From the NCBI GenBank assembly GCA_009192285.1, contig CM018604.1:2294001-2358000 (forward strand): a DNA stretch of 64,000 nucleotides, in the 5' to 3' direction. A program made the position numbers and the translations under genes. This DNA is from Morchella semilibera (taxonomy: Eukaryota; Ascomycota; Pezizomycetes; Pezizales; Morchellaceae). Below are positions 1-11,953 of the stretch, piece after piece (position 1 is the first letter of the stretch; the number at the start of each line of letters is the position of its first letter). The notes under the pieces are model-generated. The model saw only the letters and a program-made list of their open reading frames with translations, had not been told where the DNA came from and did no database searches.

Positions 1-1281
1 TCTTTGTTGTGGAGGAAGATCTGTTCGGCGTGTTGCTGGTGGAGGTTTGCAAAGACCTTCTCGGAGAAGGAGTACACATGATTAGGAATACGGGATGTTG
101 GGTGAGTGAAAGGGTTAGGATCTTTGGCGGGGAAATGGTGCGCAGAGCAGTAGATGCCCAGGGCAGAGAGATTACGGGTGACCTTGACCTTGGGAGGCTT
201 AGTTTTGTTGGCTTTTCGAGAAATCTCTTCGAGTTCAGAGTCAGAGGATGATGATGATGTGGAGCTCCTGCGACGTGTAGAAGCGCGAGATACGGGTTGA
301 GGGGTGGAGTTAGTCCTGATTGGGGCCGGTGGTGGGAGATACTTCGCCTGGAGGTGGGCGGTTAGCCGGAAATCGTACACTTAGTAGGCATGGAAGTGGA
401 TATACCTTGACCAGAATCTTCCTTCGCAGTTCCATAGGACTAGGAATCTTGTCCACCTCCTCTGGCTCAATTCCCTGTACTAACATTTCTTTCCACTCAT
501 CCCTCATAATTTTCACCATCCTATTTTGCTGCTCTGGTCCCGCATGGCACTCCAGTGAGATAATGATTGGGCCCTCGCCAGCGCCACCCTCCCAGCATGT
601 ACCTTCCGCCGAGAATGAATGCTTTGCGACGGCTTTGCAAACATCGCGGAAGGAGATTTCCTTGGTGAGGGTGTACCCATGGAACACTTGTGGCTCACCG
701 TCATCGCCATCCCATACGTCAATCTCGATACAGCGGCACCCGCGCTTCAGAACTGTCTCGTAACCTTCCGTAGTCGAGCTACCGTAAAGTTGGTGGCCAG
801 TGAGGTAGGTGTTGTGCGACGAGCTGATGAAGTACGCATTCAAGGGTTGGTTCCAGTCCTTCGTCTTTGGGTCCGGCAATGCAAGAGCATTATTAGTCGG
901 CGCTGAGAAGTACGCCTTGAACTCGTCGAAAGTAATGCTAGAGTCATCGGAAAGTAATTTCTCGGCGGAGGTTGACTGAGAGGGGTGAAAGATGTGGGAT
1001 ACGAAGCCGGCGAACCCGGTTTTGTTCTCGCCTGGGTGATTCCCGGAACGATCATCGTAGAGCTTTACTTTCTGGGTGTTTATAAGAAAGGCTTTGAAGT
1101 CCTTGACGGGTAGAGTATCGCCTTTGGTGAGTGATTTAAAGATCTTGCGGAGCTCCGTGATGACCTTCTCGGATTTGATCTTGAGGGGCTTCGAGGAGGC
1201 ACCTAAGCTTCCTACACCACCACCAGCGCCTGAGGATGATGTTGTTAAATTAGCCATCTTTGCAGTTAGATCACTAGACAT
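1..1281 (-). CDS. PLC1: Phosphoinositide-specific phospholipase C (5' part; continues past left edge)
   Basis: Fungal delta-type PI-PLC, which hydrolyses PIP2 to IP3 and diacylglycerol at membranes. Exon 1 is 1281-406, then an intron at 405-348 (58 bp, donor GTATAT, acceptor CCTCCAG), then exon 2 from 347 off the left edge. A degenerate EF-hand-like region covers about residues 40-130. The PI-PLC X domain starts near residue 145 and shows both catalytic histidines (SSHNTYL, H156; VFHGYTL, H201) and the Ca-binding CIEIDVWD segment. After the intron comes a Ser-rich linker and then the start of the Y domain (LSALGIYCSAHHF, HVYSFSE). The rest of Y and the C2 domain lie outside the window. The start is the first ATG of the frame, about 140 residues before X. 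The frame is intact throughout. Confidence 0.9.
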
Positions 1282-2368
1282 CTTTGCAGGTAGTGTGTTT
1301 TGTTCCAGAGTAGTTGTATAGATCCGAATATGTAGTGAAAGAGATATGGAGGAGATAGAAGCGGGGTATCGTTCAAGACTTTTTATATCAGGGATATCTG
1401 AAAATTGTCTCTGGGCACAGCTCAGCTGGCTGTAGAGAGAATAGAATCGACGGTAGACGACAGGATCCGTACCTCTAAACCAAAGAATGGGCCACTGGCA
1501 CCACCTTTTTCTACTATATATCTGTTTTGCCCCCCGACCACTACAATCCCTGTAATTAAACTCAAATCTTGAGACTTACATTATGTAGAGAACCGAGAGT
1601 TCAGCCAATCTCCCCAGTCTCGGGCTTCTCTCTCAGCTGAGCCTTTATCCTCCTGTTTGGCTGGAGAAAGCGGGGGGGGTTTCCGTATTCCGTCATAGCT
1701 ACATAACAACCAGAACGCCCACTGATTCATATCCTGAAATCGATACCTATCAGGCACCCTCAAGACTCCTCAAAATTAATGGATGAGAATGATGAAGCCG
1801 ACATACGCGGTTGACCGTTGACAGAATGCGGGGTTCTCACTAGCGGGGCCGCGTAATTGAGGCTCTACGCAACGTGGTGAATTAATCCGAATCGTCCTCT
1901 CAGCAGTATGGAGGAGGAGGGATCAAGATTATATTCAAGCGACCATCACCACAGCCCATTTTGACATGATGTCTTGCTTTGATGTGTCGATCATCCTTTC
2001 CACACTTAACGCGTCACTCGGTCACGTGCTACGCGACAAGACGTTATGGCCATATGCAATGGCTGCGTTACAAATATTATTTTTATCATTTTTCTCGGCC
2101 CAGCTACATCTCTCCCTTGCTCACATATCACGGGAGGGAGGAAAGCGTCAATAAACATACACTACCGCCGCCATCATCGCCAGTAAGACGACTCTTAACT
2201 TTTATCCATGCCCAGCTAGAATCGATAAAAGCTTGTCAACCATACATGTACCTCGGCCAGCCATCACATATCATCACTCGCTCCATATTCCACCTTACCA
2301 GCTACAGCAAGCATACTACATGTATGTAGCCTTAATCGTTCCCCCACTTGCACCCTGGTTTATATCAG
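1282..2368. other. Intergenic, PLC1 upstream region
   Basis: No convincing gene. This is the 5' flank of PLC1 (transcribed leftward) and the 3' flank of the small cysteine-rich gene. Two TACATGTA palindromes lie near 2245 and 2316. Confidence 0.5.
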
Positions 2369-2760
2369 TCAATACCTCCGCTTTTTCGCAACGTATGCAG
2401 GAGAATCTACCAGCGTCAGTACATTTATCGAAACTATAGATATCACATGTAGGTACACTCACCAATCCTAAGGCTGCACATTATCCCTCCGTTTCTTAGA
2501 TAACAGTTGCTGCAGCTTTCATGAAAAAGGCCCTCCACAAAACAGCGCTGTAAAAGGACCCTTCCCTCCCTGCAGCAATGACACTTAATGGCTGCCAAGG
2601 TCCCTCTGGAGGTACCAAGGATAGCCTCTAGATTGATGGGCCTGATGAGGCTCAAGGCTTTATCCTCGCGGAGAATCACGTCCCTGAGTCCTGGCATCTT
2701 GATGAGCTTCCTGCAGATGCCGGTCATCGTGAATCCGTGCTCTACAAGGGCTTCTGCCAT
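2369..2760 (-). CDS. Small cysteine-rich protein resembling DUF3716
   Basis: Predicted two-exon gene of about 111 aa: exon 1 2760-2463, intron 2462-2407 (56 bp, donor GTGAGT, branch TACTGAC, acceptor GTAG), exon 2 2406-2369. The C-terminal half has six cysteines in the spacing C-x2-C-x9-C-x9-C-x2-C-x8-C (KCHCC...QRCF...ESCSNC...IMCSLR). From memory this matches the fungal DUF3716 family, whose function is unknown. The longer open frame upstream begins at a TTG, so the ATG at 2760 is used; an additional 5' exon is possible. Good splice signals and the complete Cys pattern support a real gene. Expression is unknown. Confidence 0.55.
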
Positions 2761-4620
2761 GATGTTGGGATGCTTATTGGTCCAAACCGATAGTGGCAAA
2801 GAAACTTTGCATTAAAACCCACCCGTTTCCGAGGGCTGCTTTTGTGGTGCCGTTTTTAATTACTGTACTTTCTGGGACGATGGTGGAACTGGTAAATGGC
2901 GGATGGCTAACAATCGGGTTGGTTGGAGGTAAAGGGGCCGGTGCGTTTTTGTTGACTTTTGTTGTATTTGGCTGGTTAGTTTCGCTGTTGAACTGGGCTC
3001 ATTATTGCCCTAGACACGATAGTAAATACATATCAGTGCATTTGAGCTTGAACGCTGTGCAGCCAATCCGGCCAAGTTTGCAAGCTCTACAAGTCTGCAA
3101 GCTCTACAAACACCCCAACACCGAAGCCCCGAAACAAGAGCCCGGGCTTAATCCAAAAGTACAGAGTGATAGGTGGTGGTGGTGAGAAGTAAAGACGGCT
3201 TAGATTAATTCGGTCTTTGAACCCTGCTCTTTTAGCCAACCAGAGCGCAGATCTCATTGCTACTTACATAATATTATAGCTGTTAGTACCAACCCCCATC
3301 CCAGACGCATGGGTCAACGGCCAGGAACGGCTATTCTATATATAATGTAGATACGATCCTCCACAAAAAAAAAAGTCTTCTGCTGCTTTACATATTATTT
3401 TTCTCTTTGTAACTAATTCGCTCTGTGCATGTGGTCAATGGGGTCGGAGTTTGATAGCATATACTTATTTAACCCTCACCATAAGCTGACCGAGCCGCCC
3501 AAGAGTATGGATTTCGGACCCAATTGCCTTGATGCATGTATTAAAGTCTTTGGGTAATAGAGTTTAGGATCGACCGCTCTTTAGAGTCTTGATGGTGGCA
3601 TATAGCTGGGGATGTGCTAGCAATATGCTACTATCGAATATGCTACATATATCGGGACTCTACCTGTAGCTAGGGAGTTGTATATATGATGGTGGAAATG
3701 TACAATATACTAGACAAAATTATATGTTAGTAGGGTATACGTATCGAGGGGAAAAACTATAAGGAAATGTGTTTTGCAGCACGATGCTAAGGTATATGTT
3801 AATTGGGGATTGAGGGACTTTGTCGCCAAACCTCTTAACAGGGTTACTATTAACGTTGCTTCCCTGAATAATGAATTAATTAACCTCCTATGGGATGGTT
3901 GATTTTCCTTTTTAACATAATACAACGGGTGAGTAAAATATAAATTACATATACACCACTCGACTACCCCCGAACCTTTATGTTCTATATATTAGAATAT
4001 CAAAGTCATAGTAAACGCGGAAGCTTAAGTGGCGGCACGAAGAAAGAGGCGGGGCAAACGAGGGGAAGTAAGGGGGATGGGGGGAGTTGGAACAGGAAGA
4101 TTAGTGAAAAAAGAGTGACATTTCATACCCCAGGTTTTTCATGTTGGGAAGTGACAAATTGTGTTTTCAGTACTGCATAGTGGGTTTGAAACCGTTTGAT
4201 AACTCGATTGATTACTCTAGAATTTCTTCATTAGTTAATATATACTCATGGTGCCAGGATTAAAATGCCGCCGATCAGCCCCAACCAAGGTCTAAAACTG
4301 GGTAAAAATATTAATAAAGATAAAGTAAATTAAACGGTGTCTTAATTCTGGCAGAGCTATGGTGAGTAGTCCACCATATCCACAAGCCAAAAGAATTGTT
4401 ACAAAGACGAAGCTCCTAGCTATACCCCTAGCTTTGAATAAATCGTGATATGTAGTACGAAGGATTAAAAACCAGTTTCTTTCTATTCAGTTTAATAACT
4501 CCGCCCTTTACCACTATCATAAGGAGCTTGACGTCTCTGCTGCCCTCACATTCCCCAGACATAATACTGGAAACAAATTTCCTGCAGCAATATTCTTCTG
4601 GATACATTGCCCCCTTAGAA

Positions 4621-4669
4621 TCTCAACAGTATGAGCTTGTCCATCGTCATCAGGAAGCACCTCTATCGA
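4621..4669 (+). repeat. Dispersed ~49-bp repeat, copy 1
   Basis: This segment and 8402-8450 align with only a few differences, mostly C/T or G/A. Copy 2 sits inside the oversized intron of the oxidase pseudogene. They could be remnants of a mobile element, with copy 2 the more AT-rich. Confidence 0.5.
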
Positions 4670-7133
4670 CGGCTTCTGGCTCTGTCGCAACATTGAGCCC
4701 CAACATCAAATAGCAATGAACATAACAAATAAAAAGGATAACAACTAGTAGCAAACCTCCACACTCTCTCTTGATATTTTAAGTCTCCTGCAGCTGCTGC
4801 ATATTGCCGTCGGAGCTATTATCATCGTCGTCGTTACCGTCGCCGAGTAGGAACTGGTGGGCCAGCTTTCCCGAGTACGGGTGCTGGGCGGCAGTGCGGG
4901 TGAGGACTTTAATGTCTTAAAGAACAAGAAGGAAATGGCTTATAGTGCCAACCCTCTTATGATATATCCCGGCGTGGCTGCTGCCCCTGCAACACCCGCC
5001 TGACAATATGTAGCCCTTTGAAAATCGCCCTCGTGTCCTCAAAGATTGAAGAACAGAGTAGATTTAAGGGAAAATGAGTCTTCCTTGGGATCACCGTGAT
5101 GACTCCAGTGGGTATGCCTGGGAAGACTAGGCGTAAGGCTTATGAGTACGCACGCCCTACAGGAAACTATTTCACTAATAGGGGAAGTCTTCTGAGGGCC
5201 AATCCGCGGTACTTCTCGTGGGAACTGCTACCGCCCAAATGATGTTTGATGGACCTAGCGAGAGCCCCCGATCTGAGGTGATTTATGTGCTGGTTGTTAT
5301 GACCGCAAAATGGAACTGTTTTTCTATAATTGTAGTTATATTATCTTAGCTATCATATCAAGAAGAGTGATGGGGACAAACTGACACCAACCCCGAATCA
5401 AACGAGTCTCTTGGTAGTTTTTCCATGGTGGGATAGTGTGGATATATGGTAGTAAAACTGTCGCACTACAATAGAAATTGTGGCTGGCATTGTTAGTCAG
5501 GAAGAAAAGTTGGTTGATATAGACTAACTTGTTGTTTCTGAGTTTCGTTTCTGTTCCACTTTCGGTAAAGATGTTCGGTTTTGCGAGTGCAACAGCCCAA
5601 CAGCCTTGGTATCGTTAGTGGATAAAGTAAGATAGTAAGTAGGGGGTGAATCAGTTGATATTTGGAGTACTGTTATGAGAAAAAGGACGAGACGAGTAGA
5701 CGAAGAAATAAAGAAATTATTACCAAAACCAGCCGTCAGGGGATTGGTCAACCAGCCCATCTTTATTGAATTGACATCTGGAAGACCTCTCATGTCTCTC
5801 TTAGTAGGGAGTGAAAGTACGTAATAGACTTCCTTGCGTATTAATCTTATTTCACGTTAGTTAAGATCGACGTTGATAGTTATATATATGAAGCGTCAAG
5901 TGTAAGTACTCATCACTGAGGGCGCAAAAGGTGCGCAGCCAAGATTCCACTCTCTGGGCACCAGTTCATGTTATAAATACTGATGGAAGAGAAGATGATC
6001 ATGAAGTAAAAGTTAAGTTAGAGGAGATGAAGATGTGTTTAATATGTCGTGAGTAGGCGAAATAGTATACGTAAGAATTTATTACAAGCGAAGTGTATAT
6101 GGCTCTGATCCGCGCACACTTATGATATCTACCTAGGCCTCATGACTACATGTCTACAAGCGATTTATAACCGGGATTGGGCAGAGGTACCTCGGGAGGC
6201 CAGATAGAAAAGTCCATTCCAGCTAGGTAAGAATTTGGGTTAGGGTTTGGGATTGAATGCCTTTGTTTCAAATCATGGGCTGTCACTCGACTTGACTAAC
6301 TCTAGTATGAGTTGCTAATTCAGTCTAAGGATGTACAGGTAATCCCCTCGACATCCAAGTTTGTAGCCTGCTTAAAACACCGTCTTTGGGGAATGTTGCG
6401 ACCCACGAGATTCGGCTGAAAAGTTATTCTTAGAAAGTTAAAAATGCGAGTAGATAATGCATGGCAAGCCCACCAGTCGAGAACCGGCCTTCCAAGTAGG
6501 TACATACATGTACTTAGTACATTAAGTATATGTAATGCGGGATGATTGCGGGGTACATGTATTTGCGAGTTGTCCTGCGGGCAAGAAGAGTCACGCACTC
6601 CACAATTATGAAACAAATACCAACATACTAGAACCATCATGTTAAGTACATGTATATACTTATGTGGAGCACCCAAGCTAAGAGTTTATATATGTTATTA
6701 GGTTTAATCGCACACAGCTGGTATGTAGCGAGGCGCACTCTTTTAGGAAAGCCTATATGCGGCGCCTAGAGCAGTGTAACGTTAGGCGTCAGCGATGCAG
6801 GAGATCTTCACCCCCGCACTGGAAAGAAGCTGAGAGTCTGTTTCCCTAGCCAGATCTGACGGAATTCGGGGTTGCCACTGGATTAGGCAACTTTAGTGTT
6901 GCGGTGCTCCTCATGGAAAGACGTGGTAGTGAAGCGTGTTAAAGTGGCTCTATTGATTTGATTGCGTTTAGCGCTGAGCCAGAGAATTTAACTACATGTA
7001 GCTATCATCTCTCCCATAACTTATTACCACTACTGTCATCATATAATTACATGTATCTCTACCACGGCTGCCGTGCTTCTGGTTACTACATGTAATCGGT
7101 AGTACTACGGTTGTTGAAACAATAGTAGTACTA

Positions 7134-7227
7134 TACTACGGGTGTAGGGTTAAGTCTGTAGTCTTAGACAGTGGTCGTGGTTGCAACAGCAGTAGGTGTC
7201 TACAGACTTACCCATACACCCGTAGTA
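7134..7227. mobile_element. Hairpin / MITE-like inverted repeat
   Basis: The arms at 7134-7161 and 7200-7227 are near-perfect inverted copies of about 28 bp (TACTACGGGTGTA...AAGTCTGTAG), with one offset base in each arm and a spacer of about 38 bp. The outer ends begin with TA. No coding capacity; a non-autonomous DNA-transposon remnant is the simplest reading. Confidence 0.6.
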
Positions 7228-8348
7228 CAATTGGTATCCTGAATAGGAATAGCGCGTTCTATGCAGTTGGTGATCTACTCAGCCGTTAATGGGATTTTTG
7301 CAACGATATCCGACTACTTAATTGACGCGCGAGTACGATGCAGCGTTCTTTACGACTACATGTAGTAATGGTATTACTAGCTCGCGTTTTCTGTTCCTCA
7401 AAACAGGTGCAGTCTTCTTAAACCCCCAGAATCTTCAGCTGAGAATTAATTATCTCACACAATTCTTCAGCTCATGGGAATCACGTATGTACCAATTAGC
7501 ACATACATAGCCGTCAGCTGCAGAGGAAAATCACATCTAGATCATGATCTATTCAGAGCAAATCTTAGTTATAGCCGTGGTGTTATGGATCAACAAGGTA
7601 TCTAGGATTTGAATATATAAGGGTCCCATAAGGTCGTTGAAAGAGGCTTTAACTCTCCATTCTCATTAACATCACAGTTCTTCAACATGTCACCCCCTAC
7701 TGCTACCCCCAAAGTCAGCTACAGAGCCCAATATGCTCGCCAACTTGTACGCGAGACGCTTTTACGTGAGCTCAGAAAGCGTGGAGAGGAGGACGTTGTT
7801 GGTGCACCCTGTGGTGCACCCCGTGGTGTGCCCTTTATTGGAGATGGTAGAGCTGATTCTCTTCCAACCGATATCCACCACCTCCCCCAAGATAAAACTC
7901 CAAGGTCTCTACACCCTATCGACCCAGCATCCCTGAAATTCTGCATTGTTGGAGCCGGTGTTTCCGGACTATTCCTCGCTAAACTCCTCACCGAGGCTGG
8001 AATCCCTTATGATCTCATTGAGGGGTCGGGGAGAGTGGGTGGGAGGATGTATACAAAGGCCTTTTCTGATGCACCACATGACTACTATGACATTGGAGCA
8101 ATGCGGTATCCCAAAATCCCGTTAATGGACAGGTAGGCCATAGCTAGAACGCATCAAAAAAAATCACTTTACTGAATTTGAGTTAGAACATTCCAGCTTT
8201 TCGAAGAGCTTGAAGTCCCACTCATTCCTTACTATTTGAGTGGAACCGGGAACCCTGCGATGTACAATGACATCTTGGGCCCAGGATCGAGTGGCGATTT
8301 CGATCACTACAAGATTAGTGAAAAGAGCGGTGGTGTTGTCTCAGACGA

Positions 8349-8793
8349 GTGAGTATTTATATGACCGTGCCTATAGCTACCTTATAAGATATCTTAACAT
8401 TTCTAAACAGTATAAGCTTGTCCATCATCATCACGAAGCATTTCTATTGGTCAAGATGGTTTGCATATTAGTGGTATACTAGAAGCATACATGCACTGAC
8501 AAAAAGATCGCTCCCGTGAATGGAAGGGAAGCTAAATTAAGAGGGATTGTACACCATTGCGGTACCAAAGGGCATGAGCAAACACTGATAAGTATGTCTA
8601 TAATCTTTTATATATCATCTTAGATTCCTGAATCCCTCAAGCTTTCACAAACAGACTCAACTGAATGGACAAAACAGTGCTATTAAGGGATTAATTATAT
8701 CGGGTCAGTCATGGGCAGAGACGAATCATTACGGACTGGAATGCACACGGCTACATATGCGGCCTCCGGCCGCATTCCACTTGTACGTTATAG
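8349..8793 (+). other. Oversized intron of the oxidase pseudogene (445 bp) with inserted repeat
   Basis: The donor GTGAGT at 8349 and acceptor TATAG at 8793 join SGGVVSDE to the conserved segment beginning AVRLGV in frame. The other two introns of the gene are 54 and 63 bp. The extra sequence includes the dispersed repeat at 8402-8450. It is therefore probably an old insertion into a short intron. Confidence 0.55.
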
Positions 8794-9857
8794 GGCAGTA
8801 CGACTTGGGGTAACCGAGATGATGCGTCGAGCTTTTGCGAAATACAAAGATGCGATGAAGGTTGACTTTGAAGCTGGTTTCAAACTTCTCAGAGAGGAGG
8901 CAGACAAATTCTCCACTAGAGAGTATCTCCGAACCCAAATGGACTGGCAAGGCTCAAAAGGCCTAGATTTCCACACAATTCAATGGCTAGAAACAAATCA
9001 GACGTAGGTTTGATACCACCAGTACCAATATATATCACGGGCTAACAATCATTTCCGCAATTTTAGATCAAGCGGGCTTTTCGACCAAGCTTATACCGAA
9101 AGTGTCATTGACTCTCTCGACTTTGAGTACGCCGATGATGTCGAATGGAAGTGCATAGAAGGCGGTACAAGGAAGGTAACCGAAGCCTTGCTCACAAAAA
9201 TCAAAACACAGCCGGAGATGTATACCTCTGTCACTCGTATCGCACTTAGGCGTGATCCCGATGGCGATAACCGCAAAAACAAAATGGTAGTCGATATGGT
9301 GACCCCACTGGGCACGACTCAAACTAGAGAATACGATACTGTATTCAACACCACGACGCTCGGCTGCGCGGCGAGGATGGATCTTACCGGTGCTGAGCTT
9401 CACCCGGCTCAAAAGGACGCCATTCGTGCGCTCCACTACGATGCGAGCTGCAAGGTCGGAATTCGGTTCAAGACTGCATGGTGGATTACTAAGTGCGGTA
9501 TTACTCAAGGAGGAGCAGCATCCAGTGATCTCCCGCTCCGCACCTGCGTCTATCCATCTTACAACCTCACCGACGATCATGAGGCGCCAACGGTCCTACT
9601 CGCTTCATACACATGGGCACAAGACGCGCAGCGCATTGCCAGTCTTATCAATAATCAAAGCTCTCCAATGGGTGAGGGAACCCTCATCAATTTGATCCTC
9701 AGAGATCTTGCGAGACTACACGCAAATAGCGGTATCACCTACGAGTTCCTCTGCGAACAATACCAGACTCACCATGCTTTCGACTGGTACCACGACCCGT
9801 ACACCTCTGGCGCATTCGCTCTCTTTGGACCAGGGCAATTCGAGAGCCTTTACCCCT

Positions 9858-9879
9858 TCCTCACCCGCTCCTCACCCGC
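9858..9879 (+). repeat. 11-bp tandem duplication causing frameshift
   Basis: The unit TCCTCACCCGC occurs twice head to tail (9858-9868, 9869-9879). Removing one copy restores the conserved reading frame from FESLYPFLTR into the downstream conserved segment. It is therefore the lesion rather than a normal part of the gene. Confidence 0.85.
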
Positions 9880-10112
9880 CCGACTGCGGACAGTAGGCTG
9901 CACTTTGTAGGAGAAGCCAGCAGTGGGCATCACGCATGGATTGTCGGCGCGTTAGACTCGGCGCAGAGAGCGCTCGAGTATGCGATGGTGAGGTTTGGGT
10001 TAAGGGAAGAGGCGGAGAAGATCGAGAAAAAGTGGGGGTCCGTGGGTGAGGTGGAGCTAGGCAAGAACGGTACAGCCACTTGCAGGTCGGTATGGGTTAC
10101 TTGAAGCCCGAG

Positions 10113-10160
10113 GAAGTAGTCAAGTTGGCAGTCGATGAAGTAGTCAAGTTGGCAGTCGAT
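10113..10160 (+). repeat. 24-bp perfect tandem duplication in the oxidase 3' end
   Basis: Two exact copies of a 24-bp unit encode EVVKLAVD twice near the C-terminus. It is in frame, so it lengthens rather than breaks the protein. Confidence 0.85.
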
Positions 10161-10175
10161 GAAGTTAGGGCTTAA

Positions 10176-11744
10176 GTGGAGAGATAGTTCTATTATACAA
10201 ATTTTTTATTAACTATAGGAAATACAATGTATTTGTGGATTAAGCTCTGGTAGAAAGAACTTTTACCTAAATCGGGATATAAATACTCCATCGCCTGCGG
10301 AATTTCAAGCTGTGGCCCGGAATGGAGTGATACACTGTGATCTCGGCGGATATATGCTTCGTGTGATAGTTTTCCATTATGCTTTGAGCTTCTCTAATCA
10401 TCTGACTTCGAACAGGATAAAATTTAGTGAAGATATACTATCGGGGCTTCTAAGAATACTAACCAGACTTTGCAATATATATATATGATATGTCCCTTCT
10501 CAGCCAGGACCACAACCAAGCTTCAAGGATACTACCACTTGCCCCCTCCATGATTGTTTCGGTGTTGGCTATGTTCCTACGTACGTGTGAGTACATAAAA
10601 CCTCACTCCGACACCCTTTTATAACAATATACTATCACGAGAAATATATTAGGGCTCACATACGGCATTCCACCGAGAAGCCCCTTAATGGCGGCTTAGC
10701 TATTACTTTGCCCAGTACCGGTTAATGTCTAGGTATCATCGAGCCTATGTCTATGATGTAAGAACGTGAAATATTCATTTAATGTGTCCCCTCCAACCCC
10801 TGGAAGCACTTCTTTGTCCATTTGGCTCTATAATAAATCAAGCCAACCAATGAAAATGCTTAAGAGAAACGTAAAAGATAAAAGAGACGATATCGGAAAA
10901 GAGAGAAACTGGATCAGCTTATGGGTGAGCTAAGCATATTATTTTGTCTATTTCTTTCTATGTTCTTTATTGGAGAGGAAAGTGGTCATGTCAGATATTA
11001 TTATGACTTACAATTAGTAAGGTAACAACCATAACAACAAAACATCCGTTCGACTAGTAGGTTGGTGGGGTATTCTATTAAGGATCGAACTCTCCAGGTA
11101 AAGCTTAGGTTGAGTACGTCCCATCATAGCCGATAGGCTGTATACGAGTAATGAATTAAACAAACAAACAAGAAAGCTAGCGGCCTCTAGTACAGTTGAT
11201 ACAGAGGGGCGAGATTTTGCCATAACCTTCGGCCGGCTGCCGGATCCCGAGTGACACCCGATGATTGCGAGTGACCACCTGTGCACCACTTCATGCGGAG
11301 TCACTCGGTAATAGTCTTGGCGCGCATTTCGTGGCAAATTCTGTCGGGGTTTAGGTTCGGGATAGGATGTGAATTATAATCCTATATAGCCGGAGTTTGG
11401 GTTTCAGAGGGTGCTATTGTGCTTTGCGGCTGGTGTTGTTGCGGCTAGCGGCTAGCGGCTTCTATATGTGCCATTCTGGCGGTGCGCCTTCAAATAAGAG
11501 GAAAGGGGGCCTTCAATTTATCAGTAACGCTGTAAAAGACCATTATTATGGGATGATAGCTCACTAGGAACATACGTATAGGAGAGGAGAGAGGACAATT
11601 ATGCCGGGGAAGAAGGGATGCTACGAAAGCGAGAATCCTGACGAATTTGGAAACTCCCCGCCATAGCTAAAGATAAGTGTATAATGACTGTTTTTAACTT
11701 TGTTAGTTGAACCCAGAAACCTATCCATGTACTAGAGCACTCAC
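10176..11744. other. Intergenic region
   Basis: No supported gene; AT-rich with many stops in all frames. Confidence 0.5.
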
Positions 11745-11953
11745 TTTGTGATCAACAATTTCCGATTGGGGATCCCTAAGCCGAAGCTTCTTACACTGCG
11801 AGCCCGAACACACCCCAGTTACAGCACCATCAACCAAGTCTAGCTGAAGCCCTCGCCAACAGGTGAGGGGGTCGAACGAAACATGGTCAAAAGGGACTCC
11901 GATAACCCCACTAATCAGGGCGTAGAAGGGCTGTTCCACAGGTAACTCACTCA
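11745..11953 (-). CDS. Candidate internal exon of an unrecognised gene
   Basis: A 209-bp open segment bounded by a good acceptor (CTGTCCTTCCAG, pyrimidine-rich, ending at 11954) and a good donor (GTGAGT from 11744), read leftward. It encodes residues such as ELPVEQPFYALISGV and CSGSQCKKLRLR. The frame can be joined upstream through a possible 46-nt intron (donor GTTAAC) to another open segment around 12000-12100. I do not recognise a family, and the first and last exons are not identified. Could be chance. Confidence 0.25.

Larger units (their letters stand above)
2761..7686. other. Long gene-poor intergenic region
   Basis: No supported gene. A 130-codon hydrophobic frame at 2793-3185 has low-complexity coding and no recognisable domain. 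The region holds several TACATGTA palindromes (about 6505-7355), a short repeat shared with the oxidase intron (4621-4669) and a hairpin at 7134-7227. Confidence 0.5.
7687..10175 (+). pseudogene. L-amino-acid-oxidase-like FAD amine oxidase, frameshifted
   Basis: Family proteins oxidatively deaminate L-amino acids to keto acids, ammonia and H2O2. Exons read: 7687-8132, 8187-8348, 8794-9003, 9067 onward; introns 8133-8186, 8349-8793, 9004-9066. An FAD dinucleotide-binding motif (VGAGVSG, residues 88-94), the following GSGRVGGRMYT and DIGAMRYP are present. The central substrate-domain segment (FSTREYLR) is also recognisable. Two lesions break the end. An 11-bp tandem duplication (9858-9879) shifts frame and gives a stop at 9908-9910, just before the conserved FAD-contacting segment (LHFVGEASSGHHAW), which continues in the next frame. 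A second one-base loss near 10076 then precedes the last segment, ending in TAA at 10173-10175. If the lesions are real the protein should not bind FAD properly. Upstream exons look undamaged, suggesting recent loss. Confidence 0.8.

Noticed and set aside
2793-3185. 130-codon hydrophobic frame
   Set aside because: No domain, overlaps the upstream side of the DUF3716-like gene, and the end is low-complexity repeated sequence.
8240-8482. Frame spanning the end of oxidase exon 2 into the following sequence
   Set aside because: Wrong frame for the conserved exon; it runs through the GTGAGT donor into intron sequence.
9840-9910. An intron to explain the oxidase frame change
   Set aside because: No usable GT donor in the interval, and the exact 11-bp duplication explains the shift fully.
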